NCBI GenBank assembly: GCA_024195585.1
Contig: SWBL01000221.1
Span: 1 to 64,000, forward strand
Reading direction: 5' to 3'
DNA: 64,000 nt
Source of the DNA: Aureobasidium sp. EXF-3400
Lineage: Eukaryota > Ascomycota > Dothideomycetes > Dothideales > Saccotheciaceae
The stretch's first letter is position 1. Every line of letters starts with the position of its first letter. Below the pieces are notes generated by a model. That model was not told where the DNA came from. It was given only the letters and a program-made list of their open reading frames with translations, and did no database searches. Positions 1-12,518 of the stretch are shown here, in pieces. Both the position numbers and the translations under genes were made by a program.

Positions 1-93
1 GGGCATCCCGTCCGCTCTGCCATACATAAGCAGTTGAACGGCAGATTAGTACTACGGTGGGTGACCACGTGGGAATCCCTGCTGCTGTACGTT
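1..93 (+). rRNA. 5S ribosomal RNA, 5'-truncated by window edge
   Basis: The first ~93 bases match the 5S rRNA consensus: the GGGCATCCCGTCCGCTCT block at the left edge, CAGATTAGTA in the middle and GGTGGGTGACCAC with GGGAATCCC near the 3' end, i.e. the internal RNA polymerase III control region. A T-rich stretch (gttttgtcttttt, from about 91) follows directly and serves as the terminator. Roughly the first 25 nt of the RNA lie outside the window. Single dispersed 5S genes among protein genes are normal in many filamentous ascomycetes. The exact 3' end (92-94) is inferred. Confidence 0.9.
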
Positions 94-645
94 TTGTCTT
101 TTTGCTCCTCTCAATCGACCTGAATCGATCCAGACGCCTTGGAGTGAGAGTGTCTTTCTTTGCCTCTGCAGTTGCTAGTGAGAAACATCGAACCGGAGGC
201 TGTTTAGAAACGAGCTTCAGCAGCTCGCCAAGAATGAACCTGTAGTGATTACTATCGGCGGCCAACGCAACACATTTCTTGTCCAAACGCGCTGCAAGAT
301 TCAAAGAACCAAATGAGATCTCGAGCTATGGTAGCTGACCATATGTGGGAATCCATTCAGGGTATCAATGGTAACAAGAGGAACATACCCCTCCTCCTGT
401 TCTATCGTGGGGTACGTGGTATGGGGCCCCGGAAAATTGATATATATGTGGCGCAGGAAATTCGGAAGCCGGAAGTTGAATTGACCAACTTTCTCATCAA
501 TCTGTTATCTCGACCATGGAGAGCTACTGATGAATAAAGCGGGGCCCCGAACCAGTGGGTCTCCTTTCCTGCTACATGCTACATGTCTCCTGATCTTCAT
601 TTGCGCTGAACAATCCTCCTTGTCTTTACTCGCGAGGACCTAAAT
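94..645. other. Intergenic, upstream of MFS gene
   Basis: No convincing coding region. Short open frames here have no family features. It holds the 5S terminator and the presumed promoter and leader of the transporter starting at 646. Confidence 0.6.
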
Positions 646-2357
646 ATGGACAAGCAAGGCGTTGAACTTACGGAGTTGGTCGAACAGAAACGTGACCTCC
701 ACGGGTATGATGATTCTGAAGGCTATCTTGCCGAAGTCAACACACATGAAGCACAAACTCAACCCATCAAAACCACAAAAGATGGTCATGTTGTGCTCAT
801 TCCTCAACCTTCTGACTCGCCTCAAGACACTCTGAACTGGAGCAAGGTCAAGAAGCACGTTGTTTTGTTGGTAGTCAGCTTCGCCGCTCTGCTCCCAGAC
901 TATGGCAGTGCTACGGGTGCTGTCACTTTGATCCCTCAGGCAGCGTAAGTCTCCTATCGACGTCCATCCATGATAAACTTCGTCCCCTCTAACAGCGTGC
1001 CCAAACAGGATGTGGGATATGAGCCCAGATACTGTCAATCATTCACAGGTTGGCAACGTCTTCATGCTTGGTGCAGGCGGCGTCTTCGTCGTTGCTCTAT
1101 CCGCTTGGGCAGGCAGACTTCCTGTATTGTTCTACTTCCTCGTCCTTGCTACTGCCACCGCAGCATGGTGTGCAGCAGCAACCACCTTTGAGAGCTTCAT
1201 GGCCGCCCGCATCCTGAATGGCTTCTTCAGTACCGTCGCTCAAGGTGGCGGTCTCATGTTCATCTTTGACATGTTCTTCTTTCACGAGAGAGCACGCAAG
1301 ATCAACATCTGGGCCGCATTCATCATCCTATCTCCATATTTGGGTCCTATGCTCACGGCCTTTATCATAACGACACAGAAATGGCCCATCGCTTTTTGGG
1401 TATACTTTGTCATGGTAAGGCCAGCCTCTTGGATCGATCACTGTTTAGTAGTTAACATCTCTTCTTACAGACTGCCTTGGCCCTTGTCTGTACCTGTCTC
1501 TTTGTAGAAGAAACCTTCTATGACCGGCGCATAACTCCCTCGGACCAGCCACCTAAGGGCACGCGTCTCCAACAGGTATTGGGCATCTCCCAATACCGCT
1601 CACGCCATCTCCGCAACTCGTTTGGTCAAGCCTGCTCGCGGCCGATCCGTGTCCTCATCAAACCCACCATTTTCCTGTCGACTGTATACTATACTTTGAC
1701 CTTCGCCTGGGTTGTCGGCATCAACACCACCCTTTCAATCTTCTTGACACCACTCTACAAGTTCGGACCGTTGCAGATTGGGTATTTCTACTTTACACCT
1801 GTTGTCGCAGCTCTCATCGGAGAAGTTGCAGGCCATTGGTTCCATGACTGGATAGCAAAGAGTTACATCCACTCTCACAACGGCCATTTCGAACCCGAAG
1901 TCAGGCTTCGTGCCATCTGGCTCAGTACACCTTTCATGATTGCGGGGCTAATCGGCCTTGGATTCTCCCTTGAGGATGGTTACCACTACATGGTGACTGC
2001 AGTGTTCTGGGGCCTCTACGTGTTTGGCATCATGATTACCACTGTCGCACTCAACGCATACAATCTTGATAGCTATCCCGAAGCATCTGGTGAAGTGGCT
2101 GCATGGCTCAACTTCGCAAGGAGTAAGTTTGTGATCGACCAGACTGATATGAAACCTTTGCTAATCCATCAACAGCCCTCGGTGGATTTATTGTCAGCTA
2201 CTTCCAGGTCACCTGGGCTCATGCCGTCGGTGCAAAAGCAAGTTTCGGCACCCAGGCTGCTATAGTCTTCTTTGCATTTGGCTTCATCGTTACAATGCAG
2301 TTCATTGGCAAACGTCTGAGGATGAAGTCTGGAGCACTACACTTCCCCACCTCTTAG
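646..2357 (+). CDS. Major facilitator superfamily transporter (Hol1/DHA1-like)
   Basis: Plasma-membrane secondary transporter with a predicted 512 aa in four exons: 646-944, 1009-1414, 1471-2122 and 2176-2357. All introns are GT-AG and the frame closes exactly. The N-terminal cytoplasmic tail ends in TLNWSKVKKH, followed by LPDYGSATGAVTLIPQA, a pattern typical of fungal MFS proteins of the drug:H+ antiporter-1/Hol1 group. About twelve hydrophobic segments follow, with a cytoplasmic loop around residues 265-310. The C terminus reads FIGKRLRMKSGALHFPTS. Substrate cannot be told from sequence; relatives move drugs, polyamines or small cations. There is no cluster partner nearby; the convergent neighbour is Pms1. 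Confidence 0.88.
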
Positions 2358-2631
2358 AAGAGTGCATCTAGATAGACTTTACAGAGTAGAGTCAATGAAT
2401 TGCTTTATGTACATGGCCATCTATCTGAGTCTCTAGAATCCTTACACTTTCTAATAACGATCCACTGCAATGAATTCATTGTTATCACCATCAACGCGAC
2501 GCATCTCTCGTTAAGATACGCTATAAGACACAGAAAACGATCTTCTTGAGCTATGCTAGCTAACAAAATAATACAGAAATGCATTGGGTATCATAATATG
2601 TACAAGGGCTTGATAGAAGGAACAGCACACC

Positions 2632-5569
2632 TTATTGCTCCTCCTGTTCTGCCATCTCTTCGTCTTCTTGGTTCTCCTCGTCGTCCGGTGACTGCTCCAT
2701 CTTGGCCTTTTTCACCCAGCCTTTCCAATCCGTCTCTGCAACATTCGTATCATCGAAGCCCCAAGTGCTCAAGTCAGCCAGATGTCTCATGGTTGGCCTA
2801 CCATGAGGACAGTTCCAAGGTTTGTCCATCTCACCCAGATTTCTCACAACCTTGAGCATCTGGTTCTCTTTTAGGGGCTTGCCAACCATAATACTGGAAC
2901 GACAAGCTCTCATCGCCAGCATCTTCCTCACCTTGGCTGGGCGCGGGATGACGCCACCAGAGTGATCGGAAAGCAGATGGAGGAGCTCTTCCAGGTCGCT
3001 AAGGTCGAATGTGACATCTTTGCTTGTGGGTAGGGTAAGCAGCTTACAACGCAATCCAACATCACTCGCTCCGGAAATATCAGTCTCAATGATGAAACCG
3101 TTCGCAGTGAGTGCGTTGGTATGCGTAAGGACAATCTCTTCCTCTATAGCCGTAAGCTCTAGTTGTTTGGGTTGTGCTAAGCGCTGTGGTTCAAGCGTCA
3201 GGGTGTCGGTGAAGCGTTCAAAGTTGTACTTCTCGTCAGCCGCATGCTGATCAACGATGAATAGGTCCGAGGATTTAACAGTTTCGCTGGGAGGCCGTAC
3301 TGCAAGGATGAAACCGAGATTGAATTGTCCGATGATATTCATTTGACCAAAGTCGGACTTTGATACAGTCAGTGAGAGACGGGCTTCCGCGTCTGCTTGC
3401 TCTATATCGTCAGCGACGGTCTTCTTCGGCTGAGAGCTTTCCTGTGACATTGCTGGAACCATTGAGAGAAGAGTCGCCTGTTCCGCGATGGAGGCTGTCG
3501 AGGTATCGCACGCTTGACCCAGATTCAGTGTTTTATGTTTCGATGCTCGAAGAGCCTGAGTAGCGCGTCTGATATTGTCGTGCGATGGGCGGGTAACCTC
3601 ATCCTCTGCTTCTTGAATCGTTTGTGCGATTTTGGCATCTTCTCGGAGCCGTCTCTCCTCTTCGTCAAGGTACTCTTGGTCAGACTCGGGGCCGACCTCG
3701 CCAGCTCTACTGAGCTCTTTATCAGCCTCCTCTGTGCTGCGCAAGAACTCATCGATAGGGCTTGTATGCAAATCTCCTAATGTTTGAGAAGTAAGTTCGG
3801 GCGTTCGCCTTTTCGCATGAACACTTTGCCGGTCGGTCGTCTGAGGTACAAACAACGCCTCTTCATCGCTTTCTTCGGCGTCTTGCTGTCTCTCTTCTTC
3901 ACCAGATCCGCTCTCCTCTTCAGAACATTCGTCTTCGCTTTCCACCTGGGTACCAGGCATCGCAAATTGGCTTAGTTTCTTTGCCACAGAGTTCTTTGGG
4001 ATGTGGATCTTGTGCCTTGTTGGAGTATAAGACCCACTACCAATAACAGTTCGTGTAGTCTTGTCTCCAATGGTAATCTCAGCCACTTGTTGAGGAGTAC
4101 GTTGCGGGCGCATACGATCAAAAGCATTCTGGACTGGTGGTTTATCTGGTCTTCTTGGAACATCAACCCGATCTTGAGCACCTCTGCCCACCCAGTCATG
4201 GATCAAGCGTTCAGGAGGACATGTTTGAGTAATAGCCTCCTGGTGTTCTTCATCTGGTTCTGCTCGGGACATTAGTGGCTCTGCAGTATTTTTCGTGGTA
4301 GCTTCCGATTCTAGCTTTTGTACGACAGTGAGTGGCTTGTATGCAGGGAGCTTCGGTTGAGTGAAAGCAGGCTTCGTCTGTGGTACAGTCTGTTCCTGAG
4401 ACTCGAACAGCTCCACGAGGGCTTCCTTGAGGGATTCGAGCAACACACCCTGATCATGCAAAAGAATAGTTCGCTTGTCGGGAGAGACGTTGACATCGTA
4501 AGAGTTTGTGTCCATGATCAAATTCGCAAAAACGAAAGGAGACTGCGAAATGTTGAAGGCTTTGTACACCTCGTTAACGGCTTTTGCGACTTGAGGAAGA
4601 CTGCAAGGCCGTGAGTTGACATAGAACATTTGTCGGTCTGGCGCTGAACGACCTTCTCCTAACACTGGCCGGGATATGTGGCCTTCAACTTTGACCCCAC
4701 GAGATGTGCCATCATCAGTTGAAAGTACAGATGTGGTAGGCTGCATCTCAAACTTGAGATCGAGTGCAATGAGGTCTCGTAGGCTTTTCGAGCCAAAAAC
4801 TTTGATGATGTTGTCCTTGGTAGCCGCACTGCCATTGGTAGAGAAGGATGAGACTTTAGTTCTGCAAATAGGTCAGCTATCTTGTCAACATCTGCCTGAA
4901 GCGTAAAGACGTAATACCCTTTCGGCATCTGATTGCTGACGGTAAACCTGACGCCAGTACTGATGCAGGCGTATGCTTGCAGAAGCGTCAGGACCTTGGC
5001 GTACTCGCGCTTTATGTTCTTCTCCAGTTCCTTTTTCCGGACGGGTAGGTTGTGAAAGATCTTTTCGACGACGACCTTTGTTCCCCGCTGTGCAGCAACA
5101 GTACTTGTACCCTTAAGTTTGCCAGATACCTCAAATTCTAGACGGGTACCTCTTGGTAGATCTGTCTCACGAGCTGTGATGATGTAGAGCTGGGATAAGG
5201 CGCAAAGTGAAGCGAGTGCTTCACCTCGAAAGCCAAATGTATCCAGGTTCTCAAGATCATCGTAGTTACGTAGTTTGGATGTGTGATGCTTGAGTGCTGG
5301 TTATGGTTTGTCAGCTATACACGAACGCCCTAAGACCCGCGATGAGACATACCGACAGACTCAAAGTCTTCTGGCGCAATACCAGTACCATTGTCAATTA
5401 CCTCAATGGCGTCGAGACCATGATTGCGGAAGCGGACTTCTATCGACGTGGAGCCGGCATCGAGGCTGTTCTCAACCAGTTCCTTGACGACAGAATTGAG
5501 ATCTACGATGACTTGGCCTGACTGTATCTGATGCACCGAAGTCTGCTCGATAGCCTGGATCGAGGCCAT
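2632..5569 (-). CDS. PMS1: DNA mismatch repair protein Pms1 (MutL homologue, PMS2 type)
   Basis: Nuclear MutL-alpha subunit that, with Mlh1, nicks DNA after mismatch recognition. Predicted 941 aa in three exons (5569-5353, 5296-4918, 4861-2632). The N-terminal GHKL ATPase has ELVENSLDAG, VIDNGTGI and, after splicing, DTFGFRGEALASL. An acidic, variable linker runs from about residue 350 to 690. The C-terminal dimerisation/endonuclease domain carries the metal-binding motif DQHAADEKYNFE at about residues 736-747 (consensus DQHA-x2-E-x4-E), then ACRSSI, and CPHGRP at about 883-888. All nuclease motifs are intact, so the gene should be functional. Both introns are 56 nt and sit in the ATPase domain. 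Convergent with the MFS gene. Confidence 0.96.
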
Positions 5570-6267
5570 GGTGCATACCTTGATGAGACAAAGAGGGGCG
5601 ATTTTGAGGAGACGCGTCGGGCGTTAAGTGCTTCACGCACCCCCGTGCTCAGCCTTGGCATGTTTTCTGCCAGGGTTATCCTTTCTGACTGATCCTTAGT
5701 GGTATTGGTCTGGTCAAGGAGTATGTCGCGTCAGTCATCGTCATACAAATGGGTTAAGTATCTGCCCCGTTGATGAATACTCAGTGCTGTTCCATCAGCC
5801 CAAAAGAGGTCTTCGCGGTTTCTCTTGTCCCCTCTTCAAGACTGTCAACAGGCGAGAAATTAGAGCTCAAGCAAAAGAGAGCAGCCTCGCATTTTGCAGC
5901 AAATAGAACATCAATGGCGCCGCGAGAAATGCTGGACAAGACAACCTCTAATGTGACTGACATCACGCAAAGGATTCAATCCCCACTGAAGGACACAATT
6001 ACCTGCGCTGACCCATGCTCTATGAGTGCATGACGCATGACGGCATTCCAATGTACGAGCTCTGCAGTGAAATCGAATGTGCGCCGATATTGAATATTAA
6101 GGATTGACCATCTGAGAGTCTGCAAGTACAGACGGGGTATATAACAAGATGAATAGAAAGAGTCCAAACCCAAACCCTTAAACTCCACTGAGAAACAAAA
6201 GCGGCATCCCCAAAACCCATCCCAGTCGTGACTAAAAATGGTAAGGAAAAGTGATGAATCTTCCATT
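5570..6267. other. Intergenic between Pms1 5' end and 3' end of next minus-strand gene
   Basis: Nothing coding seen. Contains the Pms1 promoter and probably the 3' UTR of the gene at 6268-7440. Confidence 0.6.
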
Positions 6268-7440
6268 TCAAGCATGAGTCTTGTGGTCCATAGGCTCGTG
6301 GTCCTCCTTGTCCCGAACGTCGGAGCTGAAGGTCAGGGCACCCGAAGGTCTTCTGAGCAGAGGAGAACCACCCACCATGGGGCTTGGTGCAGCGCTAGGA
6401 ATACTATCATTGCGGCCGTGACCCAAAGCTCCACTGCGAACGCTACCTTCATAGCCTCTCAGACTGGCAACGTCACCGCCTAAACTTCTGCCATCGAAGT
6501 TGAGTGATTTGGCATCATAATTGATGCTTCTGCCATCGGCTGCAAAATCACGATCGCGATGAGTTTCCTTGTCCCGCTCTCTGTCTTTGACTTGTCTGTG
6601 GCTTGCAGCATAGTAACTGTTACGATCGGAAGCGATGGCAGGGGCTGACACATCACGCGACGAGTAGATGCTGGCGCGCTCGGCGCTAACGAGACCACCA
6701 ACGGCAGGACGAGTGGACGAGTGATCTATGTTGGCACTCAGAACACTCAGGGGCAGGGATTCTCTGCTGTCACCCCACATGCTCTTGGGGGCAATAGCAC
6801 GAACAGAGGCATCTGTATCCATCGAACGACGACGACGCTTTGAGGAAGAGGCCAGAGTCAAGATGGAGGCATTGTCGTTGTGAGGGTTGTTGTTGGTATT
6901 CGAAGCGAGGTGTGGAGGAATAGCCGAAGGTGGATGCTGCGACAAGTGGGTATGAGGCGGGTTGGGGGTAAGGTGAGCATTGGTGGATTGAATGGTGGTC
7001 AGAGTGGTGGTAAGCGACTGCTGAGACTGGTTCGGCGAGGAGAAGGTGCTGTTGGGGCCGGCACCGTCGACTGAACTCAGAGCACCGCCTTGACCGTTGG
7101 TTGACGACTTGAAGTAACCTCCATCTGATGCGATAGTCTCTGGTATAGTAGCGACGGTGTTGGCTTGGGAGCGGTTGCTATTGACAGGAGGGGCTGAGCA
7201 CGACGAGTTTCTGCTGGTGGTCGAGTTGGGAGTGTGGTGGACGTTCAGGCTGGCATTGTCCGAGGCGGATTGAGAGCTGAGGGATTCGTGGCGGCACTGC
7301 TGAAGACGGCCGGACTGAGGATAGGGATTGTTCTTGAGCTGGGAGGCCTTCTTTGCCTTCTTGCTGCTCGGATGCAGGTTGGTCAGACGCTTGACCCAGG
7401 CAGCAAAGGGCCTCTTGTGAGCGGAGCGCTCTGTCGGCAT
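6268..7440 (-). CDS. Conserved fungal low-complexity protein (KRPFAAW motif)
   Basis: A single-exon 390-aa protein. A short basic N-terminal block, HKRPFAAWVKRLTNL (residues 8-22), looks like the conserved core. The rest is disordered and rich in Ser, Asn, Gln, His and Thr, with a charged stretch RQVKDRERDKETHRDRD near residue 290 and a final DHEPMDHKTHA. No catalytic domain or membrane span is visible. I recall Aspergillus relatives with this N-terminal motif carrying an unreliable 'polycystin channel' name. Nothing here supports a channel, so I leave the function open. An upstream ATG at about 7512 followed by a possible donor does not splice in frame to this ORF, so 7440 is kept as start. 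Divergent from the carrier gene at 8226. Confidence 0.75.
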   Translation of the reverse strand: MPTERSAHKRPFAAWVKRLTNLHPSSKKAKKASQLKNNPYPQSGRLQQCRHESLSSQSASDNASLNVHHTPNSTTSRNSSCSAPPVNSNRSQANTVATIPETIASDGGYFKSSTNGQGGALSSVDGAGPNSTFSSPNQSQQSLTTTLTTIQSTNAHLTPNPPHTHLSQHPPSAIPPHLASNTNNNPHNDNASILTLASSSKRRRRSMDTDASVRAIAPKSMWGDSRESLPLSVLSANIDHSSTRPAVGGLVSAERASIYSSRDVSAPAIASDRNSYYAASHRQVKDRERDKETHRDRDFAADGRSINYDAKSLNFDGRSLGGDVASLRGYEGSVRSGALGHGRNDSIPSAAPSPMVGGSPLLRRPSGALTFSSDVRDKEDHEPMDHKTHA

Positions 7441-8225
7441 TCGGTCAGCGCTGCACGAGCGTGGACGGGAGAGACAGCGGCGCGATGGTACCTGCTACGT
7501 CTGCAGCTGCCATGTTCACCGAGCGAGAGCAGGTGCAGAGCAGTCGACAGTCTTATGCTTTCGCGATGCTGGCTAGAGCAGGCGGTCGCTGTAATTTGAA
7601 CCGGCCAAGAAGGGGCGCCCCGCAAATCCAAACGCAGGGCCCAAAACACGCCTGACGGAACCGCTCTCCTGCCGGACTCCGAAGAGCCATGTGCATCCAC
7701 CAGCTATATCATGTCATCACCACTTTGCTGTTCCTCTGAGTGACTTTCAATTGGTACTACCAAGTGCAGCGCCCGCAACCTACATCTGGGATACTCACAA
7801 ATCAACCCATCGAACCACCATCTTTCCTTCAATTGACCAGCTAAATTTGGATCTTGACCACGAATCGCCGACACCGCTTCTGGACCGAGCATGTGCGAAC
7901 CGTAGCCAATAGTCATTCTTGTCTCGAACACCTCGGCCACCACATACCGGAGTATATATTCGGTAACATGTCAAGCTGTATGGCGACCAGGGCATAGACA
8001 TGAGCTACACTTCTCATTGTATTCAAAACCCCCAAATGCTCAAATAGACTCGATAACAGCCGAGAGCTCCGCTTCGGCAACAGCGGAGCGACCGGTGTCG
8101 GCGATATCACCCGTCGTCGCGACTTCCATCATCCATCGCGTCCGTCGTTCTCCATTGTGTGTGAATTGTAGACTTGTACATACCACTCGCTCTCTCCTCT
8201 ATTCCCTTCAGTCCAGTCGCCCATC
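7441..8225. other. Divergent promoter region
   Basis: 785 bp between the low-complexity protein gene (-) and the mitochondrial carrier gene (+). No coding sequence supported. Presumably holds both promoters and leaders. Confidence 0.6.
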
Positions 8226-9290
8226 ATGTCGGACCAGCCCAAGCCCCTACCTTTCGTCTACCAGTTCATCGCTGGTGCCGTAGCCGGTGTCTCAGAGGTA
8301 CATGCATCGATACCATCCGCTTCACGACTATGACTGACGTATACCTAGATTCTTGTCATGTACTTGAGATTCATTCGTGCAGTCCGGAAACACACTTGTC
8401 TAACTACGTTCTAGGTACCCATTGGATGTTGTCAAGACACGAATCCAGCTTCAGAGCTCAACCGCTACTGGTGAGGAGGCCTACAACAGCATGGTCGACT
8501 GCTTCCGCAAGATTGTTCGCAATGAGGGTTTTTCGAGGCTATACAGAGGTATTGAGGCTCCTATCCTTATGGAAGCTCCCAAGAGGTCGGTTCATCTTGC
8601 TTGCATGTGCGCCGTGCTCACCAACTGACCACACTCAGAGCAACCAAGTTCGCCGCAAATGACGAGTGGGGCAAATTCTACCGTAATCTTTTTGGCATTC
8701 CCAAGATGACCCAGAGTCTCTCCGTCCTTACCGGTGCTACCGCTGGTGCCACCGAGGCTTTTGTCGTCGTTCCTTTCGAGTTGGTCAAGATCCGTCTGCA
8801 AGACAAGGCACAATCACACAAATACAACGGTCTAGTGGACTGCGTGCGCAAGGTCGTTCAGCAAGAGGGTGTCCTCACACTGTATCAAGGCCTGGAGAGC
8901 ACCATGTGGAGACACATCCTGTGGAATGCTGGTTACTTTGGCTGTATCTTCCAAGTTCGCGAACTCCTTCCCAAGGCTGAGAACAAGAAGTCTCAAATTC
9001 TGAACGATCTGGCTTCGGGTGCTATTGGTGGAACTGTTGGTACAATCCTGAACACACCCATGGACGTCGTCAAGAGCAGAATCCAAAACTCCCCGAGAGT
9101 ACCTGGAGGTGTGCCCAAGTACAACTGGGCCTGGCCAGCTCTTGGCACGGTGTACAAGGAGGAAGGATTCAGTGCTTTATACAAGGGTTTCTTGCCCAAG
9201 GTCCTGAGACTGGGTCCTGGAGGTGGTATTCTGCTTGTCGTCTTCACTGGTGTGATGGACTTCTTCAGAAAGATGAAGGCAGAAGTCTAA
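8226..9290 (+). CDS. ODC1: Mitochondrial 2-oxodicarboxylate carrier
   Basis: Inner-membrane antiporter for 2-oxoadipate and 2-oxoglutarate, linking lysine metabolism and the TCA cycle. Predicted 301 aa in four exons: 8226-8297, 8349-8359, 8415-8585 and 8639-9290. The second exon is only 11 nt, and it is required to join VAGVSE to ILVMYPLDVVK. Three mitochondrial-carrier repeats are present with signatures YPLDVVKTRIQ, VPFELVKIRLQ and TPMDVVKSRIQ, six transmembrane segments and no cleavable presequence, as is normal for the family. FRKIVRNEGFSRLYRG and APKRATKF match the oxodicarboxylate subgroup as I know it. Whether it is closer to yeast Odc1 or Odc2 cannot be decided here. Confidence 0.93.
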
Positions 9291-11155
9291 AGAGTCCGGA
9301 GCATTTCTTCTTCGCAAAAGCCTTCGATTTGCCAGGTTATACAGCACGTTTGAATCATCAATGAACGTACGACTCATGCACCTTTCATATTGAGAGAGAT
9401 TGGCACAACTTTCCATCTTCCAAGCCTCTAAGGGGTCTAGCCCAGAAAGCGTAATCATGGCGTAGTCCAGCCGACAATATTATTGTCATCGACGAACCTC
9501 AGCTCGGAGCTTTTTTTGAACAATGAAGCCAAGCCAGTTGATAAAGTGTTCTGAGTCGCAATTGCTGATGACAGCGATTAGGCTCGAAGCGCTTGAGTGA
9601 TGCGTTTCCTTCTCGATCGTTATAGACAACTTGTTAGACGGATAACCCCAAGCTCTGAACATTAATGACTCTTTCATGTTCCTGGACATGTTCGGACACG
9701 AGACGGTGATAAGATATACTTTTCGAAGCTCATGCCTTTTTTTCCTTCGTAAGTCGTTTGGCCCGTCGCGTACCTGTGTACAAGGTTCAAGCCTCGCGCG
9801 AGTCTATTAGTCGTCCTCGCATACGGCAACAACGAGGTGACAACCTAGAAGTGTTTGTGTGCGTAGGTTACAGAATCCTGTTCGTGTCAAAATTGACAGT
9901 TCATATACGACGTGACTTGTCTGCATTCTCTGCCATGCGGACATGACCCCGAATGCTACATATACCAGCTTTGCCGTGCCGTCGCCGACTGCCCCATCGT
10001 TGCTCGTACCTGCGTGAAAGTTTCTCGATACACCAAATGCAAGAAGCAGGAGTATCAGATCAACATTTCGAAAACTTCGTTTATGCTCTATGATCAGTCA
10101 TCGCGCAACGAGAAGCGCAGGGGCATCTCACAATATCACATTTCCGTCTCGCCCCAGATGTCCTGAATGGGGATGATCTCAAATGCCAAATCAAAGAAGG
10201 AAGGCGCTTTGGTGCTCATCAGGGCTTTTGGAGATGCCCTCAGTCCCAAGCCCGCTCGTAGCCGAGAAAATCCAAATGCCAGCCAGATTCAGACATCAAC
10301 ATCAACTTTCTGGAAGATAACATTCAGAACTGTCTTATGACTCTCCACGACCACTCGAAAATCACCGGCGGCTCAACGTGCATTGAAGGCATTACCAAAT
10401 ATCCATCTGCTGTTGCTCAAGTGTCACCTAAATCTCTGATTTAGACGACTTTCTTGGCTGGCGCTGGCCGTTGCTACGAGTCTGCCGTCGTTGACTCGAG
10501 CCTCAATTAAAGTTTGGCTTCAGATATCTCCGACCCGCTACTCAGTAATTGAATCCTACTGCGCTCAAAAGCTCGTTCGAGATTTGGCACCTTTTACCCG
10601 GGGCATCCTTCTCCAGACGCAAATGCCCGAATATGGCCTGGTCGTTTACGTGGTCAAGATCTTCAGGTACCGTGCCTCGAGCACTTTGACCACTTCCGCC
10701 GGACCATGACTTCAACGTGGTCGCAGCTCACGTATTCCAAGCCGCGGACAGCCTCCGACGAAGCGCACTCTATTTCGATAGCATCGTGGCGGTTGGATCT
10801 TCTTCATCCTTGGTGAATTGTAGCCATCGGGGTCTTTCTTTTGCGTGAGCTAGAGGTACCTAGACATCTAAGATGCGCCATTGGCAGAGATATGACGAGC
10901 CTAACTGGCCCGAACCTCGAAAGGCCCTTGCGCTTTTTGATATATGAATTCTAAGCGTCCCACGCCTTTGATATCTGGAGGTCGACTTCTGCTTTGGAGT
11001 TCTTATTCAAGTTGCTTCGGTTCGGAGGTTGCTCCTCACACAGTCTTCTTGATTCATACAAATTTTAGTGTTTCGCCTTTGTATCTGGTCTGTTGTGCTC
11101 AGAGCAGAAACGTCGAGATCTATCTATATCACGGCGTGTCGAGTCGTCGAACAAT
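9291..11155. other. Gene-free 1.9 kb
   Basis: Only short open frames without family features. It includes the 3' UTR of the carrier and the upstream region of the rhodopsin-domain gene. An isolated B-box-like GGTTCAAGCCT near 9784 has no matching tRNA fold. I see no transposon ORF or repeat. Confidence 0.5.
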
Positions 11156-12518
11156 ATGGCCAACAAGGATGACCTGCGCCCGCAAGTCATGGGTGTCATG
11201 ATTACCTTCTGGATCTTGACTTGGGTGATAGTCAGTCTTCGAGTCTATGTTCGGTATGTATTTATACTTGTCTGATCATGACTCAGTCTGTTATAGGTCA
11301 CTGACTTCAATAGCGCTTTCATGATCAAGTCTTTTGGCAAGGACGATGTTGCTATGATTGTCACACTCCTTCTCTTCACAGGATATCTATCATGCCAGGC
11401 AGGAGCAGTAACGCATGGTGTCGGGAGACATCGCAAAGATATTCCTGAGAAGGACTTGCCAATTGGCTTTGCTGCCTGGATGTTCGCCGAGGTTTTCTAT
11501 AGCGCATCGGCATCTGTTTTGAAGGTCGCCGTTGGCCTTTTCCTGGAGCGGATTACTCAGAACAAAGTACACATTTTGATCATCAGAGTTATGATGGCCG
11601 CCACAATGTTGATCGGCACAATTTACTGCTTCGTATGTTACAACATCCCAATCTTCGACCAGAGAAAGGCTAATCCGAGCAGGTCGCTCTCTTCCAATGT
11701 ACCCCAATTTCATTCTACTGGGACTTTTCACCAAACGCAAAAGGACATTGCATCAGTCCCATGGTTCTGGTCGTCATTTCCTATGTTGCCTCTGTTCTCA
11801 ATGGCGGCGCCGATTTCTTCTTTGGTATCCTACCTATCTTCATCGTCAAGGATCTTAACATGAAGAGGAACACCAAGATTGTGGTTGCTGGCATTCTTGG
11901 ATTCGCCGCTATTGGATCCATCTCTACTCTGGTCCGCCTTCCCTATGTCAGACAACTTGGAACTTATAAAGGAGGTGAGTGCTGTACGTACTGAACGAGA
12001 AGTTCTAAAGCTAATATATGTTCCCAGATTTCCTTTACACTTCAACTTACATTGCTCTTTGGAGTACTGTCGAGGTCGGAATCGGCGTTTCAGCAGCTAG
12101 TCTGGCAACACTGCGCCCTCTGGTACAGAAGTTCTTCCCCAATCTCCTTCCCGATTCACCCAGCGCACCCACGAATTCCAACCTCAAATGGTCCACCAAG
12201 CACGGCAGAAGAACACACCGAAAGGGCGATCCTCTAGGCAGTGTAGAAGATGGCACACGCAACAACCACACCATGATCACTACAGTGACAGGCGCAAGAC
12301 CAATCTCCGGATCGCACGACAACGGAAGCCAGGAGAACATCTTTGCTGGATCGGACGACAGAGACATGATGCCACTCAAGACTTGGGACCATGGTATCAG
12401 CAAGAGTGTGCAAGTCACTACAACGGAGGAGAGACATGCATCCAGATCGAGCGTATCTCTCGAGAGCAGCAAAGACTATGCATCTGACGACACGACACTT
12501 GCTTACGAGCGCGTGTGA
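11156..12518 (+). CDS. Rhodopsin-domain (PTH11-like) integral membrane protein
   Basis: Seven-transmembrane fungal protein of the rhodopsin-domain family (formerly grouped with PTH11-related proteins). Predicted 399 aa in four exons: 11156-11253, 11314-11632, 11683-11974 and 12028-12518. The family layout is clear: an early helix ending in VSLRVYVR, then KSFGKDDVAM, ALFQCTPISFYW after the second intron, AKGHC, the helix with NGGADFFFGILPIF, LGFAAIGSISTLVRL, and YIALWSTVEVGIGVSAASLATLRPL. The cytoplasmic tail is Ser/Thr rich. Members are suspected receptors or accessory membrane proteins, but most lack a proven role. The chosen start gives MANKDDLRPQ right before the first helix; the longer in-frame ATG at 11093 is less likely. 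Confidence 0.9.

Noticed and set aside
9780..9800. B-box-like GGTTCAAGCCT
   Set aside because: No A-box or cloverleaf around it.
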